Under the pieces are notes generated by a model. It did no database searches, was not told the DNA's origin, and saw nothing but the letters and a program-made list of their open reading frames with translations. A stretch of 64,000 bases of DNA from Muscardinus avellanarius (taxonomy: Eukaryota > Chordata > Mammalia > Rodentia > Gliridae). Below, in pieces: positions 57,203-64,000 of this stretch. Location: the NCBI GenBank assembly GCA_963383645.1, contig OY726565.1, positions 40,637,944 to 40,701,943 on the forward strand, written 5' to 3'. The first letter of the stretch is position 1. Every line of letters begins with the position of its first letter. A program made the translations under genes and the position numbers.

Positions 57203-57374
57203 CCATTGTGATTTGAACTTCCTAATGGCATAACAACTCAATCTTTTGGAGTAACTTTATTTTTTTGTTTCAGAGAGCAAGTGATTTCTAATTGATTTAC
57301 TAGTGAATTTACATATATATATTCATATAATTTGAAATTTTATTTTGCTGTATCTATTTTCTGTTATTATTATA

Positions 57375-57585
57375 ATTTTTTTTTTGCAGTACTGTGGGTG
57401 GAACCCAGGGGCATTCTACCTCCGAGGACACACCCAACCCTAATTTGTATTCTTTATTTTGAAAGAGGGTCTCACTGAGTTGCAAAGGGCCTCACTAAGT
57501 AGCTGAGGCTGTCTTTGAACCGTTATCCTCCTGTCTCAGTCTCCCAAATGCTAGCATTACAAGCATGCACCACCACTTATAATTC
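57375..57585 (-). mobile_element. SINE, long B1-ID dimer
   Basis: Minus-strand full dimer, moderately diverged. Confidence 0.87.
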
Positions 57586-57669
57586 TTATTCATAAGTTTG
57601 ATATTTCTTTTCTGTATAGCCATTCTTTGTTTTAGAATAGACTATTAATGTACTTTTGTTACCTTTTCT

Positions 57670-58270
57670 CTGTGCTATAGCTTGGTTCTTGGATGTCACC
57701 CAAAGACTCATGTGTTTAAAGTTTGGTCCCAGCTAATGGTATTATTGGGAGGTGGTGATACCTTTAGAAGGTGGGATATAGTGGAAGGAAGTTAATCTTT
57801 GGGGGTGTCCTTGAGGGCATAGTGAAATGCTGGTCTCTTCTTTCCTCTTTTTTATTTCTTTTTTTTGTGTGTGTGGTCCTGGGGGTGGAACCCAGGGTTC
57901 TTTCTACCTCTGGGCTATACTCCCAGACCTATTTTATACTTTATTTGTAAACAGTGTCTCACTAAGTTGCTGAGAGCCTCACTAAGTAGCTGAGGCTGGC
58001 TTCGAACCTGTGCGATCCTCCTGTCTCAGCCTCCTAGGCACTGGAATTACAAATTTGCGCCACCATGTCTGGCCTCTTTTTTCATTTCTTAGCTGCCATG
58101 AGTGAGCAGCCTTGTATACCATGTGATCCTACTGTGAGCTGCCTCAGGCCCAAAGTAAAAGGGCTAAGTAATCATGAAATGAAATGTCTGAAACTGAGCT
58201 CAAATAAACTTTTTCATTTTTTAGGTCGATTTTTCAGAAAATTTGTCACAGTAATGGAAAGTTAAATAAT
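57670..58270 (+). mobile_element. MaLR-type LTR, split by a SINE
   Basis: 'tgctatagcttggttcttgg' start, 'ggtcccagctaatggtatta' and 'gggaggtggtgataccttta' blocks, 'tgagctcaaataaacttttt' poly(A) signal near the end. The SINE at 57857-58075 lies in the middle. Confidence 0.78.
57857..58075 (-). mobile_element. SINE, B1-ID dimer, inside an LTR
   Basis: Minus-strand dimer. 'ctcttttttcatttctt'-like sequence on both sides suggests a TSD. Confidence 0.88.
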
Positions 58271-58660
58271 ACAGTTTGCATTCCTAAAAATATTTTATTC
58301 CATTTGTTCTTTTAAATTAAAGCTTTATACCTTTTTGATGGTATATTTTTACTGTTGAATAATAGAAGTTTTAAAACATTGCTCCATGTCTTTCAGATTC
58401 TGTTGCATACACTTACATTCTGTAAAGAACTGCTCTAATATTGTTTAAAAAGAATTTATGATGAAAACTTATGTCTATGAGATCATTCTAATCTTCATTT
58501 GAGTCCCAAATTCAGAATGCATTATGTATGGCAGACTATTTCATTCCATCTTCCATGTTGGATAGTATTTATATAAACATATTTCAAAAGACATAGATCA
58601 TACTGCAGTTTTAGTTAATGTATTGAGCTCCTTAAGACATTGTAAGTAAGGTGTTGTTAT
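58271..58660. other. No recognised feature
   Basis: AT-rich. Confidence 0.4.
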
Positions 58661-58664
58661 AATT

Positions 58665-59035
58665 AGATGTGGAATGTTTCCTGAAGAAGTCATAAATTGG
58701 TATTTAGAGCTGATGTAACTGAGTCATGAGTATTGTAATGTCATCAGTGGTAGCCTAGGCTGGGTGCCTGGGGGTGTGGTCTTATGGATTGTGCTTATGT
58801 GTTTGAATCATCTTGCTGGCTTGCTCTCTCTGCTTTTTAGTCTCTGTGATGTGAGGAGCAGAGCCTTGCTCTCTCCCTACCTTTGCTACCTGCCACTCTT
58901 CCCTGAGATCTATAGACTTCAGCCTCACGTGGACTGCACCCAGAATCTCCAAGGAATTGTGAGCAAATAAATCTTTCTATAAGTTGTGTGATTAGGCCTT
59001 TGGGATTGTAGCAGTGAGAATATTAACTAAGGTGT
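58665..59035 (+). mobile_element. MaLR-type LTR
   Basis: Its end 'attgtgagcaaataaatctt' then 'gattgtagcagtgagaatat' matches the minus-strand LTR at 29462. The start is approximate. Confidence 0.72.
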
Positions 59036-59237
59036 CCTTAATGGCAATACTAGTAAAATCAGCAAGTGCACATGCTCTGTGATCTCATGGGCATGGAGCA
59101 GACCTTCCATGTTGGTTGTGTGGATTCAGCAGTCTAATGCTGTTGAAGCTGCTGGAATACTGCTCTTTCTATATTTGAAATGCCCACCTTGATTAATAAT
59201 TATTACTTTTTCATTTTAAAAACATCTTTTGGAAAGG

Positions 59238-59606
59238 TGAAGGGGTTAAATGGGTCCCTCCAGACTTCATATATCGAACCTCTCCTCTTCCCAAGTACCT
59301 CAGAATGTGACAGTATTTGGAGACAGGATCTTCAGAGAGGTGCTAAAGTTAAAATGGGGATGTACAGGTAGGTTTTCACTATGACCGGTATCCTACTATG
59401 GAGAGGAAATTTGAACACAGACACTAGAGATATAGACACATGGATAAAAGAGCATGGGAGGATAAAGAGAGAATGTGGCCATCTGTCAGCCAAGGAACAA
59501 GGCCTCGGGGGGAACCTTGAGCTTCCAGGACTGTGAAAAAATAGATTTCTGTTATCAAAGTCATCCAATCTACTCTGTTATGGCAGCCCTAGTAGTCTAA
59601 CACAGC
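59238..59606 (+). mobile_element. MLT1-type MaLR LTR
   Basis: 'acctcagaatgtgacagtat' and 'ttggagacaggatcttcaga' near the start, 'gaggaaatttgaacacagac' in the middle, 'gttatggcagccctagtagt' at the end, in the order expected for MLT1. Confidence 0.85.
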
Positions 59607-59767
59607 AGGTCTTTTAACAGTTCTCTCAGTTTCACAAAGAGATTTTTCAGTTTCAACATTTGATGAATTTTCTCATTCCCTACATTTTTCAATCATGAAA
59701 AAATGATATCTTAGCAGTATGTATATTTGAAGCAGAAGGCAAAGATACTTTTTAAATGTGTGGGCGA

Positions 59768-59952
59768 ACCGGGCATGGTGGTGCACGCTTGTAATCCCCA
59801 TGCTTGGGAGGCGGAGACAGGAGGTTTTTGCAGGTTTGAAGCCAGCTGTGCTGGCTTAGAGACCCTGTTTCCAAATAAAAAAATGTAAAAAAAAAAAAAA
59901 AGGGTCTGGGAGTGTAGCTTGGAGGTAGAAGGGTTTTCAGGAACTCCAGTAC

Positions 59953-59995
<43 letters not shown>

Positions 59996-60001
59996 ACACA
60001 C
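59768..60001 (+). mobile_element. SINE, short form, with (AC)n tail and TSD
   Basis: Young copy with an (AC)n tail at 59953-60001. AAATGTGTGGGCGA flanks both sides (about 59754 and 60002). Confidence 0.93.
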
Positions 60002-60015
60002 AAAATGTGTGGGCG

Positions 60016-60428
60016 ATTAGTATTCTAATCTCAATTTATATTCCATCATCTCTTTGTCTAATATGATTAATTGATTTTCATTTATGTAAGACTTAAGGCT
60101 ACAGAAAGTACATTTCAAAGTTCATTATAGAACAAGGTGATTAGCATGTTCTGAAAGATACCAGACCTTTCCCAAGTCATCCTGTTGAGGGCTTTTAAAA
60201 AATAGAGAATAATGGGAGAGACCCAATAAGACTTAATAGTCTAAAGTCTTACCTGTTTTAAAGAATGTGGAAGTTCTTTTCCAGGCCCAAGATTCAAGTC
60301 ACAATTCATAGCAATTTTTTTTCTACTCCATGATATGATAATTTAAAGTAAATACTCAGTTTTATCAAGTTGATTGATTTTAATCAAGAAAGTAACTTTA
60401 TTGAAACTCAGTTTTAAATATATACTTT
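60016..60428. other. No recognised feature
   Basis: AT-rich. Confidence 0.4.
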
Positions 60429-60431
60429 AAT

Positions 60432-60580
60432 GCAGGTGTGGTGGCAAATGTTTGTAATTGCAAACAAGGCTGAGGATTGCAGGAAGCTGAGAGAGGAGGA
60501 TCTCAGGTTTGAGGACAGCCTCAAACAGCAAGTAGTAAGACTTTCATCAAGACTCTGCTTCAAAAATAAAAATAATTATC
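60432..60580 (+). mobile_element. Old SINE, B1-like half
   Basis: 'gcaggtgtggtggcaaatgt' with an internal duplication, then 'gactctgcttcaaaaataaa'. No ID half. Confidence 0.75.
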
Positions 60581-60619
60581 TTTGATATATTTGTTTACGT
60601 ACCTCATGAGTTTTAAAGA

Positions 60620-60885
60620 GGTTCCATTCTCCCCCATCCCAACCCTTCTGATTGGTCACCTTAATTGCTTATCAATAGGGCCCTTTCTACAACTCAACCT
60701 CCTCCTGTTACCCCTTTCCTCCTAGATAATCACCAAACAAGTATGGGATCGAGGGAGGGGGAGGGAATGGGATGGGGATTGGATGAGGGCTAATTGGGTG
60801 ATATGTGCTTGTATATCCTCTCAAGTCTTGTATTCCAATGTGATGTATGATTACAATGCACCAATAAAAATAATAAAAAAAAAAT
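60620..60885 (+). mobile_element. L1 3' UTR end
   Basis: G-rich block near 60750, 'tgatgtatgattacaatgca' and 'ccaataaaaataataaaa', the L1 terminal pattern with AATAAA-like signal. Confidence 0.75.
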
Positions 60886-60889
60886 AAAA

Positions 60890-60947
60890 TAGGGCTGGAG
60901 GTATAGCTCAGCGGTAGAATGCCCCTGAGTTCAATCCCCAGTATCAA
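60890..60947 (+). mobile_element. ID-like half unit
   Basis: 'gggctggaggtatagctcag' to 'ttcaatccccagtatc', then a TATA/GTAT-rich tail to about 60990. Inserted at the L1 A tail. Confidence 0.8.
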
Positions 60948-61050
60948 GTATGTATATATGTATGCATGTATATGTGTGTGTATATATATAAGTAATATTC
61001 CATTAGATTTTATTCTTAAATATGGTTGCTTATAATACAGTTTAAAATCT

Positions 61051-61240
61051 GATTTTGAGGCAGGCATGGTGGCACACGCTTGTAATCCCAGTACTTGAGA
61101 GACTGAGACAGGATGATCACAAGTTTGCGGCCAGCCTCATCGTAGCGAGACCCTGTTTCAAAATAAGAATAAAAATAGGGCTGGAAGTGTAGTGTAGAGG
61201 TAGAATGTCTCTGGGTTTAATCCCCAGTATTGCAAAAAAA
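61051..61240 (+). mobile_element. SINE, B1-ID dimer, with TSD
   Basis: Dimer shortened in the linker. 'aaaatctgattttga' before and 'aaaatctgagtttga' after form an imperfect TSD. Confidence 0.9.
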
Positions 61241-61255
61241 AATCTGAGTTTGAAA

Positions 61256-63580
61256 GGGCAAGTCATCCCTTGTCTCTGTCATCCTTGTTATTTAGTCAAG
61301 TGTTTACTTCTGTTCATAGCTGGTGGAGCTGGTAGAAGGAGCATAAGTCATAGCATTTTCAAGAAGACATGAATGTCAGGCCACTTGCCCTTCATGAGGC
61401 CAGTTTTCCTTGTTTGGTTTGGATGCTTTGACTGGTCTAGTAAATGTTCTGAATTGCATATAATACTTTCAATGAGTCCTTTGAATTCTCATCTTAGAAG
61501 CAAAGAAACTAATTTCTCGGAGAAGTTACTTTGATTAATTGGTTAAGTTGACAGTCTAGTGAATAAAAAGTCAGGAGGGGCCAGAACTGGGAATTTAGTG
61601 TGAGGGCAGGGGACAACAGATGTGTCTGATCAGCCCAACGAGTCAGGGCAGCTGAGCAAGGGTAGGAAAAAAAGCACTGGAAGTCTGGGCAGGAAAACAA
61701 ATGTGGAGCTGCCAGAATTAGTCCAGAGGTATGGATTGTGATACGAGGTATGGTGGAGAGCTGATTGAGGATATGTGCGTGGTAGAGACAGGTTTTTGGA
61801 TTTCCAGTGGGTCAGTTAGGTCAGAATGTTGGGGCTCAGGAAAGCAACCAGGACAGTTCTAATGAAGCACTGGGATGCAGGTGAGGCAGCCACAGTAGAG
61901 GGGAAATGAGTCCAGCTTGGCCACATGGCCTGGATCCTGCAGTTGAGGCTCAGAGACCTGGAAGCTCTATAGGGGCCAGAGGGAGAGGGAGGGTGTGAGA
62001 GCAGAGGGCTGCAAGCCCCAGGGCTCCCAATCCTCGGAGGCCTCCTTCTCATTCTGGGCTGACAAATCTGGCAGGTGTAGTGAACGGCCAGGGAGCTGCC
62101 AGCTGTGCTTGTAGGAGAAACGTAAGTCTGCACTGATGAGGGACATCTAGCACGTTACAGAATTTTATTAATTTTAATTATCTTATAAGTTCAAGTAGGT
62201 CAGGTATTTGTTTTCCTGGCCCCTCAGGATATCTTTTTTTTTAAGAAAAAGGAAAAAATCAATTGGAAAAAGGAAAAAATGTAAATCTAACTCCATATTT
62301 AGGGTAAGGGGAGGCAATTCTTATCTAAAAGCATCATCTGACTCATGGGCTTTGGTGTCTCTTTTAGGGCAGAGCATGTTGGACATGGAGAAGTGGGGTT
62401 CTGTGTGCCCCGTGCTACCACAACTCTCAGCTCATCCAACATCCAATCATTCAGGTCTTCAGATTCCTGAGGGAGTCTTGTGAGATCTCTGAAATAACTC
62501 TGTGGATGATATCCTGTATAGTTCCTGCTGGGAAGTGCATAAGCACCCATTTCCCTGGAATGACCTTGTCTACAGGACAAGTGGTTTGCATTGTGATGGC
62601 CACCTGGCGAGGCATGGAATCCCTTGTCTGGCCAGTGCCCCAGAGATTCTTTCTCTCAAGAATAGAGAGACTCAGTTTTGTTGGGTCTTGTTGGATTTGG
62701 GGTCTGTGCATTCAAGGTCCAAATCACCTATAAGCAGGAAGTGTGGAGATGTGAATATAGCAGGAAAAGATGGAAGCCAGAGTGATGGAGCGATCGATCA
62801 ATCAATTAATTGATTTAGAAACAGAAAATAACAAAATAGATAAGTAAATTAGTAAACAAATGAATAAATAAATAAACCTAGGAATCAAATGAGCCAAGAA
62901 ATCAAAACTCTTATAAGGTCCTTCTGATCCATCCCTTCTTCAGCCACAATTCCCCTGTACTCTGGGACTCACAGGTGTGCTGAAGCAATCACTTCTGGTT
63001 CTATGGAATTCCATCGTCTCTTTTGTATCTGCACTTCCTCTTCCTGAAATGACCTTTCATACCTTTCTCATGTCTTTCTTTTATTAAGCTCAGAAGTCCA
63101 TGTTTGGTCCTCTTAGGATCATCCAGTTTTTACAATCATGATTTCATGTGGCAAGGTATGACTTGGGAAGAGCAGCTCTTAGTTAAGAGAATTTTCGTTC
63201 AATGAATGAGAAAAGGGGATCAAGAAAAGTGAAGGGTACAAACCTTATAAAGGTGGGATTGTAACTAGTGGTACACAGAACCTCTAAGCCACTAGAGGAT
63301 TTTATTTTAGTACTTCACACTGATTTTGGAAGAGTGAGTCAGGATGGAAATTTACTTTTAGTGTTAGCTGCTAGAGTTGGCAAAGCTAAAAAGAAAACAA
63401 TTTTTGGATGAGAGTGAGGGACAATTACTAGAGAAAAGTTGAGCTTTACTTGATGAAAGAAATTTATTTGGCATCCAATAGCCTACTAGTACTATAACTG
63501 GGATACAGACTTAGTAGCTATTAAGAGCTTTCTTTATTAGTTTCTTGACTTCAGAGTTGTCTATGTTAAAAAAAAAAAAA
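61256..63580. other. No recognised feature (longest repeat-poor stretch)
   Basis: No SINE or L1 seen. GC is higher at 61.8-62.1 kb and 62.4-62.7 kb. Overlapping short frames exist on both strands (e.g. 62133-61816 minus, 62502-62813 plus) without a recognised domain. This is the most likely place in the window for unique sequence, but I cannot support an exon. Confidence 0.4.
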
Positions 63581-63582
63581 GC

Positions 63583-63660
63583 AGGCTGGGAGTGTAGGTC
63601 AATGGTAGAGTCTGTGATTAGTATGTGTGAAATCCTGGGTTCAATACTCAGCATGAACCA
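63583..63660 (+). mobile_element. ID element
   Basis: 'ggctgggagtgtaggtcaat', 'attagtatgtgtgaaatcc' and 'gttcaatactcagcatg' follow the monomeric ID pattern seen at 7317. Confidence 0.82.
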
Positions 63661-63699
63661 GCCAACCAACCAAACAAATAAATGTAGAAACCAAACAGT

Positions 63700-63913
63700 C
63701 AAAGCAAAGCTGCAGTATGCCTGTAATCCCAGTACTTGGGAGGCTGAGACAGGAGGATAGCAGGTTCCAGGATAGTCTCAGCAAGTAGTGAGACTCTCAT
63801 AAACCTAACAAGATATTGTTTCAAAATAAAAATAAAATATAGGGCTGGGGTGTAGCCTTAAAGTAGAATGCCCCTAAGTTTAATACTTAGTACTAGAAAA
63901 GTAAAAAAAAAAA
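63700..63913 (+). mobile_element. SINE, long B1-ID dimer
   Basis: Dimer lacking the first bases of the left half, with an A-rich tail. Confidence 0.87.
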
Positions 63914-64000
63914 ATACCTCAAGAGTACCATAGGCATGATCTCACCAGTCAGATGCAGGATAGAGCATAGGGACATCTCTTTCCTTACCCTTGATTTAAT

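Noticed and set aside
1..64000. CRISPR arrays, operons, bacterial-type promoters or defence systems
   Set aside because: Repeat content, L1s, SINEs and MaLR LTRs are mammalian; no spaced direct-repeat array or prokaryotic gene pattern is present.

Overview
The window reads as mammalian, specifically rodent, nuclear DNA that is almost entirely transposon-derived. I find no supportable host protein-coding exon, rRNA gene, tRNA gene or CRISPR array. The species clue is the repeat content. Dozens of dimeric SINEs join a B1-like left half (7SL-derived) to an ID-like right half (tRNA-Ala-derived), some ID units stand alone, and the L1 3' ends close on 'gcaccaataaaaa'. This combination points to a squirrel-related rodent (Sciuroidea or a near relative). 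The exact species cannot be read from the sequence.

Layout. 1-3.2 kb: SINEs, some nested, several with clear target-site duplications (TSDs), plus microsatellites. 3.25-6.03 kb: copy A (minus) of an L1-derived element with a 5' UTR and ORF1 but no ORF2. 6-9.3 kb: SINEs and an ID unit. 9.34-11.0 kb: a GC-rich, promoter-like array of ~167-bp monomers carrying AAGATGGCGG-type motifs, in two higher-order units. 11.04-18.96 kb: one long minus-strand L1 with 5' UTR, ORF1 and the first part of ORF2. It is split by copy B of the ORF1-only element (11.87-14.64 kb, 8-bp TSD) and by two SINEs, and its 5' UTR holds a 39-bp minisatellite. 19.7-25 kb: a decayed gammaretrovirus-like provirus whose integrase is split by a 5'-inverted (twin-primed) L1 with a 12-bp TSD. 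25-40 kb: SINEs, an old hAT-like DNA transposon, a solo LTR, a MaLR LTR, L1 fragments and unassigned stretches. 40.16-44.65 kb: an endogenous-retrovirus (ERV) copy that runs from cap site to poly(A) tail with a short TSD, so it looks like a LINE-mediated copy of a retroviral RNA. 45.24-48.01 kb: copy C (plus) of the ORF1-only element. 48-64 kb: L1 3' ends, another hAT-like copy, several LTRs and more SINEs.

The most interesting item is the ~2.77-kb composite seen three times (A, B, C). Each has a 5' UTR with a terminal hairpin and YY1-like motif, a 305-codon ORF1 frame, then ~0.65 kb of an old L1 ORF2 in antisense orientation, then an L1-type 3' UTR and A-rich tail. The shared structure and the flanking duplications show that it moved as a unit. 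It resembles 'half-L1' (HAL1) non-autonomous elements but carries a captured inverted ORF2 segment. All three ORF1 frames now hold one nonsense codon. None of the retroelement genes in the window looks intact.
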